Source: Streptomyces tibetensis | GTDB taxonomy: Bacteria > Actinomycetota > Actinomycetes > Streptomycetales > Streptomycetaceae | Length of the DNA: 64,000 nucleotides | Assembly: GCF_007655005.1 (NCBI RefSeq) | Contig: NZ_SZVW01000004.1 | Coordinates: 404,055 to 468,054 of the forward strand | Direction of reading: 5' to 3' | Part shown: piece by piece, positions 9,299 through 17,880 of the stretch | Position numbering within the stretch: the stretch's first letter is position 1 | Layout of the letters: the number at the start of each line of letters is the position of its first letter | Notes under the pieces: model-generated | Databases searched by the model: none | What the model saw: only the letters and a program-made list of their open reading frames with translations | What the model was told of the DNA's origin: nothing | Program-made: the position numbers and the translations under genes

Positions 9299-9317
9299 CC
9301 AAGGGGGAGACCGGCCG

Positions 9318-10664
9318 ATGAGTGACTACCGGCGCATCGCCGACCGCATCGCCGACGACATCGCCACCGGACGCCTGCGGCCGGGCCAACGGCTGCCGCC
9401 GCAGCGGGCGTTCGCACGGCGGCGGGGCGTCGCCCCGTCGACGGCCGGGCGGGTCTACGGCGAACTCGTGCGGCGCGGGCTGGTCGTCGGGGAGGTCGGG
9501 CGCGGCACCTTCGTACGGGCCGCACCGGCCGGGCCGGCGGGGCAGGCGCTCATCGAACCCGCCCCGGCCGCCGCACCCGTCAACCTGGAGCTCAACTACC
9601 CCGTCGCGCCCGGCCAGCCGGAGCTGCTCGCCCCCGTGCTCGCGCCGCTGCTGCGCCCCGACGTGCTGGCCGAGGCGCTTTTACCGGCGGCCGCCACCGG
9701 CACCGCGGCCGCCCGGGAGGCCGCGGCCACGGTGCTCACCACCCCGGGCTGGCGCCCCGCCCCGGAGCGGCTGCTGTTCACCGGCAACGCCCGGCAGGCC
9801 ATCGCCGCCGTGCTGGCCTCGCTGGTCCGGCCGGGCGGCCGGGTCGGGGTGGAGCAGCTGACGTATCCGCTGGTCAAGGAGATCGCGGCGCGGCTCGGCA
9901 TCACCCTCGTGCCGCTGGCCGGGGACGCGGCCGGGCTGCTCCCGGAGGCCGTCGCCGCCGCACACCGCACGGCGCCGCTGTCCGCCCTCTACCTACAGCC
10001 GACGCTGCACAACCCGACGTCCCGGACCACCGGCAGGCCGCGGCTGCTGCAACTCGCCCAGCTGCTCCACGACCTGAACCTGCCCGTCGTGGAGGACCGC
10101 ATCTGGTCCTTCCTGAGGGAGCCCGGTGATCCGCTCGCCGTGCACGCCCCGGCCCTCACCCACGTCGTCGACGGGCTCTCCAAGCGGGTCGCCCCGGGGC
10201 TCACCGTCGGGTTCCTCGTGGTGCCGCCCCACCGGGTCGCCGCCGTGGCCGACGCCGTGCGCTCGGGCGGCTGGAGCGCGGGGCGGTTCGCGCTGGAGGC
10301 GGCCGTGCGGTGGGCCGGCGAGGGGACGGTGACGCGGCTGGTGGCGGCCAAGCGGGCGGACGCGGCACGGCGGCAGCTGATCCTCGCCGAGGAACTCGCG
10401 GGCTTCGCCGTCCGGTCCGACCCGGCCTCCTGCTTCGCCTGGTGGGAGCTGCCCGCCCCGTGGCGCGCCGACACCTTCACGGCCGCCGCCGCCGCGCACG
10501 GCATCGCCGTCACGCCCGGCCCCGCCTTCGCCGTCGCCCCCGGGCACACGCCCGACGCCGTCAGGCTCGGGCTCGCGTCGGCTCCGGAACCGGATCTGCG
10601 CCGGGCGCTGCGGACCCTCGCGCATGTCGCCGCGCGGCGAGCCGGGGACCGTACCGGCCCGTGA
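9318..10664 (+). CDS. MocR-family regulator (GntR helix-turn-helix plus aminotransferase-like domain), TTA-containing
   Basis: 448 residues. Residues 1-70 are a GntR winged helix; about 95-440 form a fold-type I aminotransferase domain. The expected PLP lysine is in DGLSKRVAPGL near residue 288, preceded by the NPTSRT and VVEDRIW motifs. Such proteins sense PLP or an amine and switch transcription. Start ATG at 9318 follows AAGGGGGAGA; an upstream in-frame ATG would overlap the hydrolase. Codon 122 is TTA (9681-9683), so translation should need bldA tRNA. Its 3' end overlaps the convergent membrane-protein gene by 104 bp. Confidence 0.88.
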   Translation: MSDYRRIADRIADDIATGRLRPGQRLPPQRAFARRRGVAPSTAGRVYGELVRRGLVVGEVGRGTFVRAAPAGPAGQALIEPAPAAAPVNLELNYPVAPGQPELLAPVLAPLLRPDVLAEALLPAAATGTAAAREAAATVLTTPGWRPAPERLLFTGNARQAIAAVLASLVRPGGRVGVEQLTYPLVKEIAARLGITLVPLAGDAAGLLPEAVAAAHRTAPLSALYLQPTLHNPTSRTTGRPRLLQLAQLLHDLNLPVVEDRIWSFLREPGDPLAVHAPALTHVVDGLSKRVAPGLTVGFLVVPPHRVAAVADAVRSGGWSAGRFALEAAVRWAGEGTVTRLVAAKRADAARRQLILAEELAGFAVRSDPASCFAWWELPAPWRADTFTAAAAAHGIAVTPGPAFAVAPGHTPDAVRLGLASAPEPDLRRALRTLAHVAARRAGDRTGP

Positions 10665-11541
10665 CCCAGGCACCGGCCGCCACCGCCAGACCCAGCACGC
10701 ACAGCAGCCAGGACACCGTGCGCAGGGTGGCCGTGAGGGCGTCGTAGACGGCCCCCGCGGCCGGGCGGTGCAGGGCGTCGGGCAGGTCGGCGAGGGTGAG
10801 GCGGCGGCCGATCGCGACGGCGAGGACCAGCAGCGCGCCGCCCAGGGCGGTACCCAGCCCGAGGGCGGTGACCGCGCGGCGGCGGCACGCGGCGACGGCG
10901 ATCCCGGCGACCGCGAGGACGGCGGCGGCGAGCGGCAGCCAGAAGGCGGCGGTGTCCAGCACGTGGTACCCCTTGCGCAGTCGGTCCGCGTCGTCCGCCG
11001 GGAGCACCGGGATCCGCGTGTGCGTGACCGGGATGCGGTGGGCGAACGGCACGTGTTCTTCGGCGAGTCGCTGTTTGAACCGGGCGATGACGGGAGCGGG
11101 GTCGACGGTGACCGGGGCGCCGCCGGCGCCGTCGTCGCGCAGGGAGCGCAGCACCGCGTCGTGCACGGCCCGGTTCGCCGCGTCCCAGGCCGCGCGATAC
11201 GCCTCGGTGCGGGTGAAGGAGCGCGCCGCGTCGTGCACGAACGGTCCGACCGCCCCGCGCAGCGGGCCGGTGTCGACTTGGCGCCCGAGCTCCCGCAGGA
11301 CACCGTCCCCGACGGCGTCCGCGACCGCGAGCCGCACGTCCGGGTCCACGGCGAGCGGCGCCATCGTCCGGACGTAGCGGCCGGTGTCGGTGAGCCCGTG
11401 GGCCGCCCAGGACGCGAGCGTTCCGAGGGGCACGAGCAGGCACGCGAGGACCAGCAGAACGGCCGACAGGACGTTCCGCGGTCGTGGGGGCGCCTTCCCG
11501 GCCAGGGGCGCCCGAAAGCGTTCGGACACCCTTCCAGGCAA
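10561..11541 (-). CDS. Multi-pass membrane protein of unknown function
   Basis: 326 residues. One N-terminal membrane helix (about 24-46) is followed by a roughly 140-residue external domain with charged, Arg/Asp-rich sequence, then three helices near residues 185-207, 215-237 and 265-285 and a basic tail. The topology resembles actinobacterial membrane proteins with an extracytoplasmic loop, but I do not recognise a family. It overlaps the convergent MocR gene by 104 bp. Start at 11541 is the first in-frame start and is plausible, not proven. Confidence 0.65.
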   Translation of the reverse strand: MPGRVSERFRAPLAGKAPPRPRNVLSAVLLVLACLLVPLGTLASWAAHGLTDTGRYVRTMAPLAVDPDVRLAVADAVGDGVLRELGRQVDTGPLRGAVGPFVHDAARSFTRTEAYRAAWDAANRAVHDAVLRSLRDDGAGGAPVTVDPAPVIARFKQRLAEEHVPFAHRIPVTHTRIPVLPADDADRLRKGYHVLDTAAFWLPLAAAVLAVAGIAVAACRRRAVTALGLGTALGGALLVLAVAIGRRLTLADLPDALHRPAAGAVYDALTATLRTVSWLLCVLGLAVAAGAWVTGRYGPRLAARRHARGSAAPGADPVPEPTRARA

Positions 11542-11679
11542 GCCGCCCCGGGCCGCTCCCGCGAGCGATGTGACGCCGTCCGGCCGCCCGTCTGCCGCGC
11601 TACAGCCCGCCCCACCTGCGAGAAAACGCTTCGGGGGAGCCCGTCGGCGGGCTCCCCCGAACGAGTGTCCCGAGCCTGT

Positions 11680-12120
11680 TCAGCCGATGGGCCGGCCTGC
11701 GGCGTCCTCGTGCGTGTAGTAGCGGTAGAACATCATCGCGAGGACCCCGGCCCCCACCACCAGCCCCAGGCCGCTGGAGCTGTACACGGACGCACCGGTC
11801 TGGTTGTAGAGGAAGCCGACCGCGCAGCCCGTGAAGACGAACCAGCACGCCGCGTGCAGTTCGCGGGGCAGCCGCGGGGCCAGCTGCCACACGGCGGCGA
11901 ACAGCACGGCGAACACGAGCGCCGTGACGAAGCCGAACAGCAGGTTCCAGCCGGTGACGGGCCCGCCATGACGCTGGTTGGCCGCGGCCCAGAAGCCGTA
12001 GATCAGCCCGAGGACGACGGGCAGCGCCACCTTCGCGACGGCGTGGGTGCGCGTACCGAAGACATCGGGCCTGCGACGTTGCGTGATCATCTTGCGTGAG
12101 GCGGGTGCCGCGTGAGCCAT
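11680..12120 (-). CDS. Small four-helix membrane protein
   Basis: 146 residues from the ATG at 12120 (MAHAAPASRK). After a basic N-terminus come four hydrophobic segments (about 30-48, 58-77, 88-104 and 113-132) and a short polar tail ending AAGRPIG. A longer in-frame reading to 12687 only shadows the gene on the other strand. Function unknown. It is divergent from the hypothetical gene at 12395, with a 274-bp gap. Confidence 0.7.
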   Translation of the reverse strand: MAHAAPASRKMITQRRRPDVFGTRTHAVAKVALPVVLGLIYGFWAAANQRHGGPVTGWNLLFGFVTALVFAVLFAAVWQLAPRLPRELHAACWFVFTGCAVGFLYNQTGASVYSSSGLGLVVGAGVLAMMFYRYYTHEDAAGRPIG

Positions 12121-12394
12121 GACAGCTCTCCTCTCTGTCCCACCCCCTGGAACCAGGGCACACCGGCGCACTGCCCCTGGCAAGTCGGCGGAGCGAACCG
12201 GAGTGGGGATGGGGCCGGTGCGGGCCCGTGTTCCGCCGGGCGCAAGCCCCCGATGGACGGGGATGCGGCCGGTGGGGCTTCGTGTTCCGCCGGGCAGAAG
12301 CCCCCGAAGGCGGACGTTTGCGGTCCTGGGGCTCACCTCCGCAGCCGCAGCGGTTACCGTGCTGAGGTACGTGATCGACACAGGGGGTGGGGCG

Positions 12395-13456
12395 ATGCCC
12401 GGAACCGTGCTGCTGCTGGCGGCCTCGCCGGTGGGCAAGGGGCGTCTGGTGGACGCCGCCTCCGTGCTCCCCGTCCTCGCCGCCGTGGCGCCCGCCGTGC
12501 TGTCCGGCACCGACACCGCCAACGTCGTCGAACTCGCCGACCCGCTGGAGCCGCAGGCCGTCCTCACCCGGCTGCGCGCCGCCGCCGCGGCCCCGGGCCC
12601 CCTCACCGTGTACGTCACCGGCCAGCTCCAGCTCGACCGCCGCCAGCACCTGCCGCACCTCGCGCTGGCCCGCACCACCCCCTCCACCGCCCGCTACACG
12701 GCCTTCCCCTGGCACTGGTTCCGGGAGGAACTGCGGCTCAGGCCCGCCGGCGCCACCACCCTCCTGCTCGACCTGCACGCCGACGCCGAGACCTGGGAGC
12801 TGCTGCGCAGCACCCCGCTGGACTCGGGGCGGGGCAACGCCGTCCACGGGCGTATCGCGCCGCCGCCGTCCAGACGCAACGTCGCCCAGCCGTCGTACAT
12901 GAAGGCCGTCGCGACGATCCTGCGCAGCGGGTTCCGGCCCCCGGTCGAGCAGTTGCACCAGCAGGCCCTGACCCGGACAGCGGCGGAGCGCGCGGGCACG
13001 GACCTGGTGCTGAGCACGCCCGGCCCCACGGGCGGGGATCCGCACGCCGCCATCACCGCCGCCGTCCAGTCCGGCCGGCACGCCGACGCCGACGCGCTCG
13101 CCGCCCGGCACGAGCAGGCCGCCGTCACCGCCCAAGGGCCCGCGTCCGAGGAAGCCCTGCACTGGGCCGAAGTACGGGCCGATCTCGCGATGTTCGCCGG
13201 GGACGCGGCCCGCAGCTGCCGCACCTGGCTGATGATCGCCGCCGCCCGCCTGAACGCCGGGCAGGCCGCGGACGCCCCCGCGGTCGAGGCCGCCGTGGAC
13301 CGGGCGCACCACCAGTGGGGCCAGGTCCGCGACCCCGCCCCCGCCCGCGAACTGGGCGCCGCGCTCGCCGCGTTGCGCGGGCGGGTGCCCGGGCGGCGCG
13401 AAGGGGCGCTGGATCATGTGCAGCGGCAGCTGAGGCAGTTGCAGACCCAGGGCTGA
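12395..13456 (+). CDS. Hypothetical protein next to the EACC1-caspase operon
   Basis: 353 residues from the ATG at 12395, which follows CAGGGGGTGG; an upstream reading from 12119 is Arg/Pro-rich and looks like non-coding sequence. The N-terminal 200 residues alternate beta-like strands and helices (MPGTVLLLAASP, VYVTGQLQLDR, LLLDLHAD). The C-terminal 130 residues are Ala-rich helices of TPR-like character. The first part could be a toggling or caspase-like Rossmann fold, but catalytic residues are not evident. It is 106 bp upstream of the EACC1 gene in the same direction and might belong to that system. No firm family. Confidence 0.65.
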   Translation: MPGTVLLLAASPVGKGRLVDAASVLPVLAAVAPAVLSGTDTANVVELADPLEPQAVLTRLRAAAAAPGPLTVYVTGQLQLDRRQHLPHLALARTTPSTARYTAFPWHWFREELRLRPAGATTLLLDLHADAETWELLRSTPLDSGRGNAVHGRIAPPPSRRNVAQPSYMKAVATILRSGFRPPVEQLHQQALTRTAAERAGTDLVLSTPGPTGGDPHAAITAAVQSGRHADADALAARHEQAAVTAQGPASEEALHWAEVRADLAMFAGDAARSCRTWLMIAAARLNAGQAADAPAVEAAVDRAHHQWGQVRDPAPARELGAALAALRGRVPGRREGALDHVQRQLRQLQTQG

Positions 13457-13562
13457 GCCGTGCGCGCCGTGTGGCCCTGGCGTGAAGGGGGCGTGCAATC
13501 GCTTGCGCGGGTCACGTCACGGGTCTGCCGCCAGGGCCTGACCCGGTGTCATGATGTGGGGC

Positions 13563-13916
13563 ATGACAGAGGGGGACGAAGTGGCTGTCTTAGGCGTACG
13601 CGTCCGGCTGGGCGCCGGCGGGACCGTGGACGATGTCAGAGCCCTGAAGACGTGGCTGGAGCGGGAAGAGCCGCTCGCGGAACTGCTCTCCGAAGAGAAG
13701 CTGAGCATCGAGGCGCAGACCAGCACCGACGGGACCAAGGGGCGGCTGGGGCCCGACCTCGAACTGGTACTGAAACTGCTCGGTGATGTCGTCACGCTCG
13801 CGGCGCTGACCGAGTACACCACCCGCGCGGTGAAGACCTGGACGAACAACCGCCGAAGGCTCCAGAACGGGGATCCCGAGCCACAGATCCGCACGCTGGA
13901 CACCGACGGGGAGTAG
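13563..13916 (+). CDS. EACC1-like protein (effector-associated constant component)
   Basis: 117 residues (MTEGDEVAVLGVRVRL). The layout fits the EACC1 family: an N-terminal beta-strand region, a helix with DDVRALKTWLEREEPLAELL, a middle GPDLELVLKLLGDVVTLAALTEYTTRAVKTW segment that may lie near the membrane, and a short charged tail. In Streptomyces such proteins are encoded just upstream of caspase- or trypsin-type effectors, as here (4-bp gap to the caspase gene). ATG at 13563 is chosen over 13551 because the GTGGGG site precedes it. The biochemical role of EACC1 is not established; an adaptor is inferred. Confidence 0.72.
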   Translation: MTEGDEVAVLGVRVRLGAGGTVDDVRALKTWLEREEPLAELLSEEKLSIEAQTSTDGTKGRLGPDLELVLKLLGDVVTLAALTEYTTRAVKTWTNNRRRLQNGDPEPQIRTLDTDGE

Positions 13917-13920
13917 GCCG

Positions 13921-16452
13921 GTGAGCCGCTTCGACCCGCGCGGCGAAGTGAACCGGGCGCTGCTGGCCGCTGTGTCCGAGTACGACCACACGGCACCACA
14001 TCCCCAGGGCGTCACCGGCCAGCTCCCCGCCGTGCGGCACAACCGGACGACGCTCGAGGACGCGCTGCACCGGAGCGCCGTGTTCGGTGCGCACGAGGTG
14101 CGGGCCCTGGCCTCGCCGACCCCGGACGAGTTCACGGGGGCGCTCCGCCGCGCCTGCCAGGAGGCCCGGGGGCTGCTGCTGGTCTACTTCGCCGGGCACG
14201 CCGTCACCTCCACCTCCGGCAACGAGCTGCACCTCCAGATGCGTACCGCCCGCGTCCTCACGGGCGACGGGCTGCCCGGCTCGGTGACGTTCAGCGAGGT
14301 GCTCGGCGAGCTCGTCGAGAGCCGCGCCCAGCAGGTGGTGGTGATCCTCGACTGCTGCTACGCGGGCAACGCCGCGGAGATCTGGCACCGCTTCGACGAT
14401 CCGAAGCGCAAGAAGCACAAGATCCTGCTGCTGATGAGCGTGCAGCCCAACCGCTGCATCCTGGGCGGGGACGCGGAGGTCGCCACGCCGTTCACACGCG
14501 AGGTGGTGCGGGTCCTCGACGCGGGCGGGGAGGTGTGGCTCTCCGAGCTGTACGCCGCGGTGAAGGAGCGGATGGACGCCGCGAAGTACAAGGCGGAGGC
14601 CGACGACTCGCAGCGACCTCAGGCACTGGCGCCCCCGTGGGACCCGGACGCGGACGTGTTGCTGGCGGCAGGACCGGTGGACCCGCACGACGACACCGAG
14701 GACACGCCCGGCTGGTTCTCCTGGCTCCGGCGCCCGTTCGCCCGTGTCAGGGAGTCCATCGGCCTGTTCGGTCGCACCGTTGTGGCGCTTGTGCTGGCGT
14801 TCGTCGCGATCGGTGCCACCGGTTACGGAGTCGTGGTCCTGACCGGGGGATCCGGCCCCTGCGAACCGACCCTGGAGCTGAGGGTCCTCACCGACCCCGA
14901 CCTGGAGCCTGCGATGCGGGCGGCCGCGGACGCCTACTTCGCCTCGGACGCCAACACCACGGAAGACGGCTGCCCGCGCAGCGGCGTCACCGTCTACAGC
15001 GCCGGTGCCGCTCATGTGGTGACCGCGCTGGGCGAGCACTCCGACCCCTGGCAGCAGCCGAGGGAGGACGTCAACCCGCAGCGCGACATCGGCCCGCAGC
15101 CGGACGTGTGGATCCCCGCCACCCGCGCGGACGTCGACCGGGCCACCGACGCGCAGGTGGAACGCGTCTTCGCCCGGCTGGAGCCGGACGACGGGCCGCT
15201 CGCGTACTCACCGGTCGTGCTGGCCGTCCCGGAGAGTCTCGACGCCGACCTCCCGCCCACCGGGCGGTCGCTGCCGGAGCTGGTCAGGACCCTGAAGGAT
15301 TCGGACGGCACGGCGCAAGTGCGCAGGCCCGACCCCGAGTTCAGCGACTCGGCGCTGCTGGCGACGGTGGGGCTGTACGGCGACGGGGCCGATGTGCGCG
15401 GAGCCGAGGGGCTGATCAGCCGGGCGGGACGGCCCGAGCCCTCGGCCGTCAGGCTGCTGTGCACGCTGCCCGCGGACGACGCCGCGGACGACCGCAGCGC
15501 GGTCCTGGTCCCGGAGTTCCTGCTCAGGAGCGGCGTCGGCTGCCACTCGGTCACGCGCGCCGAGCGCACGGCCGTCTACCCCGACGACGTGCCCGGTCTG
15601 GAACCGACGTTCGTGCGGGTGCGCTGGGAGGGCGGCGACCGGGACGTCCAGGCGCGGGACGACAGGGTGGACCGGTTCCGCGACTGGCTGGCGGGGAAGG
15701 ACGGCCGGGAGGTGCTCGGCCGGCAGGGATTCAGGTCCGCGACGGGCGAACGGGAGCTGCTCGCGGGGAAGGCGGCCGACCACGGGCTGACCGATTCCGT
15801 TCCGCCGGCGGACCCCGCCGACGCGACACAGATGGACAGGACACTGGAGCGGTACGGCAACGCGCACGGACCCGGCCGCGTCCTGTACCTCCTCGACAGT
15901 TCCGGTTCGATGGCCGGGCTGTGGGACGGCCCCAGCGGCGGCCCCGGCATCCTCAAACAGACCCTGACGGGGCTCGGCAGGGGGGACGAGTACGGGGTGT
16001 GGGCGGTGCACGGGGTCAAGGGCCCCACGCACACCGACCTGCTGGACTTCGGCAGGCACTCCCGCAAGGAGGCGGAAAAGGCACTCGGGACCGGCAGGGG
16101 AGGCGCCGAGGTGCGGGCCGCGGAAGCCGATCCGCGCGCCGCCCTGCTGGATGCCCTGGCGTTCATGCGGGAGCGCGGCGCCGGCGACGAGCGGCCGCAG
16201 CTGATCGTGTACCTCACCGACGGCGAGGACGACAACCGCCTGGCCGGCGACCGCCTCCGCGAGGTGGAGGACCGGGCACGCGAGTCGGGCGTGCCCGTGG
16301 TCATGGTGATGCTGAAGAGCGGGGGCTGCGACCGGGACCGCCCGGGCACGCGCGTCGCGCAGGCCACGCAGGGCCGCTGCCTGGACGCCGGGGACGACCT
16401 CGTGCCCGCGCTGCGCGACGAGGTCGCCCGCACCGGAACGGGGGAGGAATGA
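13921..16452 (+). CDS. Caspase-like protease fused to TM, solute-binding-like and vWA domains
   Basis: 843 residues from the GTG at 13921. Residues 1-225 are a caspase/metacaspase domain: the catalytic His is in VYFAGHA (about 94) and the Cys in ILDCCYAG (about 145). A membrane helix spans about 287-311 (ALVLAFVAIGATGYGVVVL). Residues 315-640 resemble a periplasmic solute-binding fold, with segments similar in type to the next gene product. Residues 655-843 are a vWA domain with the complete metal-site start LLDSSGSM and later YLTDGED. The protease would be inside and the binding and adhesion parts outside. It overlaps the downstream lipoprotein start. Function is inferred as a signal-triggered death or processing effector. 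Confidence 0.85.
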   Translation: MSRFDPRGEVNRALLAAVSEYDHTAPHPQGVTGQLPAVRHNRTTLEDALHRSAVFGAHEVRALASPTPDEFTGALRRACQEARGLLLVYFAGHAVTSTSGNELHLQMRTARVLTGDGLPGSVTFSEVLGELVESRAQQVVVILDCCYAGNAAEIWHRFDDPKRKKHKILLLMSVQPNRCILGGDAEVATPFTREVVRVLDAGGEVWLSELYAAVKERMDAAKYKAEADDSQRPQALAPPWDPDADVLLAAGPVDPHDDTEDTPGWFSWLRRPFARVRESIGLFGRTVVALVLAFVAIGATGYGVVVLTGGSGPCEPTLELRVLTDPDLEPAMRAAADAYFASDANTTEDGCPRSGVTVYSAGAAHVVTALGEHSDPWQQPREDVNPQRDIGPQPDVWIPATRADVDRATDAQVERVFARLEPDDGPLAYSPVVLAVPESLDADLPPTGRSLPELVRTLKDSDGTAQVRRPDPEFSDSALLATVGLYGDGADVRGAEGLISRAGRPEPSAVRLLCTLPADDAADDRSAVLVPEFLLRSGVGCHSVTRAERTAVYPDDVPGLEPTFVRVRWEGGDRDVQARDDRVDRFRDWLAGKDGREVLGRQGFRSATGERELLAGKAADHGLTDSVPPADPADATQMDRTLERYGNAHGPGRVLYLLDSSGSMAGLWDGPSGGPGILKQTLTGLGRGDEYGVWAVHGVKGPTHTDLLDFGRHSRKEAEKALGTGRGGAEVRAAEADPRAALLDALAFMRERGAGDERPQLIVYLTDGEDDNRLAGDRLREVEDRARESGVPVVMVMLKSGGCDRDRPGTRVAQATQGRCLDAGDDLVPALRDEVARTGTGEE

Positions 16453-17864
16453 TGGCCCGACGACTGCCGGCCGCCGTACTCGCGTTGCCGTCCCTGCTGG
16501 CCCTGCTGTTCCTGACCGCCTGCACCGGCGGTGACGCGGGGGAAGAGCCGCCGGACGCCGACAACCGCCGCCGGATCGTGGTGGCCAGCGGGCAGGACGT
16601 GACCGGCAAGAACGGCATCCGCCAGCAGCTCATCGACGTCTGGAACGCCGAGGAGGGCCCGCAGGGCTTCGAGGCCCGGCTGGTGGAACTGCCCGGTTCC
16701 GCCGACCAGCAGCGCAGCCAGCTGCTCGGCGCCCTCCAGTCCGGCAGCGCCCGGTACGACGTGGTGAACCTGGACGTGACCTGGGTTCCGGAGTTCGCCG
16801 ACGCGGGCCTGATCCGCCCGCTGACCGACGCGGCGGTCAGGTCCCCGGACGACATCATCCCGTCCGTGGACAGAACGTCGTACTGGAAGGGCAAGCGGTA
16901 CGCGGTCCCGTTCAACAGCGACGCCGGCCTGCTGTACTACCGCAAGGACCATCTGCGGGAGGCCGGTGTCTCCCGGACCGACCTCAGTGACGGGGTCACC
17001 TGGGACGAACTGCGGGACCAGATCGACGCCGTCAAAGGGCACTTCGGCCCCCAGGGCCACGAGGGCTGGGCCACCCAGCTCGCCCCGTACGAGGGCCGTA
17101 CGGTCAACGCGATCGAGGCGTTCACCTCGGCCGTGCCCGGACTCCGGCTGACCGACGACGACGGCGAGTACGCGGCGACCGTGGAACAGCTCACGGCGGG
17201 CGTGGCCGAACTGCGTGCGCGCACGAGCCCGCCGTACACCTTCGACGAGGCCTCCGAGTCCCGCGAGGCCGAGTCGCTCAGTGCCTTCGCGGAGGGCCGC
17301 ACCACCTTCCTGCGGCACTGGCCCTACGTCTACCCCACCCTGCACGAGACCTATGGAAAGAACCTGGGGGTGACCCGGCTGCCCGGCAAGGCGGTCCTCG
17401 GCGGGCAGAACCTGGCCGTCACCTCCTCCACGTCCGAGCAGCGGGCCGCGAAGGCGGCGGAACTGATCGCGTTCCTGACCGACCCGGACAGCGAACGCTG
17501 CCTGCTGCGCGCCGGGTTCGCCGCGACCCGCGTCTCCGCCTACCAGGAACCCGGCACCGCTCCCGCGTGCCGGCATGCCCCGGCGTACGCCGAGACACCC
17601 TCGGCGTCGCCCACCGGCGAGGGTACGGTCCGCCTGCCCCCCGACCGGATCGCCGACGGTGTCAGCTTCTCCCGCGACATCCTGCTCCCGTCCCTCCGCG
17701 AGGGCGTGCACCGCCCACGCACTCCGCTGTACGGGGCGGTGACACACACCCTCATCACCGAACTGGACGCCCTGTACGGCCCGAGCCCGCGTGAGGGCAG
17801 GCCGGGCGACGCGGAGATCGCGAAGAGCCTTGACGAGGCGCTGAGGAAAGTTCTGCCCGGTTGA
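16452..17864 (+). CDS. Solute-binding lipoprotein in the caspase operon
   Basis: 470 residues. A lipoprotein signal peptide ends at LFLTAC, making Cys24 the lipidated residue. The rest is a family-1 extracellular solute-binding fold (DVVNLDVTWVPEFADAGLIRPL, VPFNSDAGLLYYRKD, FLRHWPYVYP). No ABC permease genes are nearby, so it probably signals rather than transports and may engage the similar external region of the caspase fusion. ATG 16452 overlaps the caspase stop (ATGATG/TGA), with GGGGAGG 4 nt upstream; ATG 16449 is an alternative. It converges on the VMAP operon with a 16-bp gap. Confidence 0.85.
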   Translation: MARRLPAAVLALPSLLALLFLTACTGGDAGEEPPDADNRRRIVVASGQDVTGKNGIRQQLIDVWNAEEGPQGFEARLVELPGSADQQRSQLLGALQSGSARYDVVNLDVTWVPEFADAGLIRPLTDAAVRSPDDIIPSVDRTSYWKGKRYAVPFNSDAGLLYYRKDHLREAGVSRTDLSDGVTWDELRDQIDAVKGHFGPQGHEGWATQLAPYEGRTVNAIEAFTSAVPGLRLTDDDGEYAATVEQLTAGVAELRARTSPPYTFDEASESREAESLSAFAEGRTTFLRHWPYVYPTLHETYGKNLGVTRLPGKAVLGGQNLAVTSSTSEQRAAKAAELIAFLTDPDSERCLLRAGFAATRVSAYQEPGTAPACRHAPAYAETPSASPTGEGTVRLPPDRIADGVSFSRDILLPSLREGVHRPRTPLYGAVTHTLITELDALYGPSPREGRPGDAEIAKSLDEALRKVLPG

Positions 17865-17880
17865 ATCCGTAGAGGCGGGC

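Noticed and set aside
13495..13506. Short inverted repeat GCAATCGCTTGC before the EACC1 gene
   Set aside because: Only four bp per arm at full match; too short to call an operator without more evidence.
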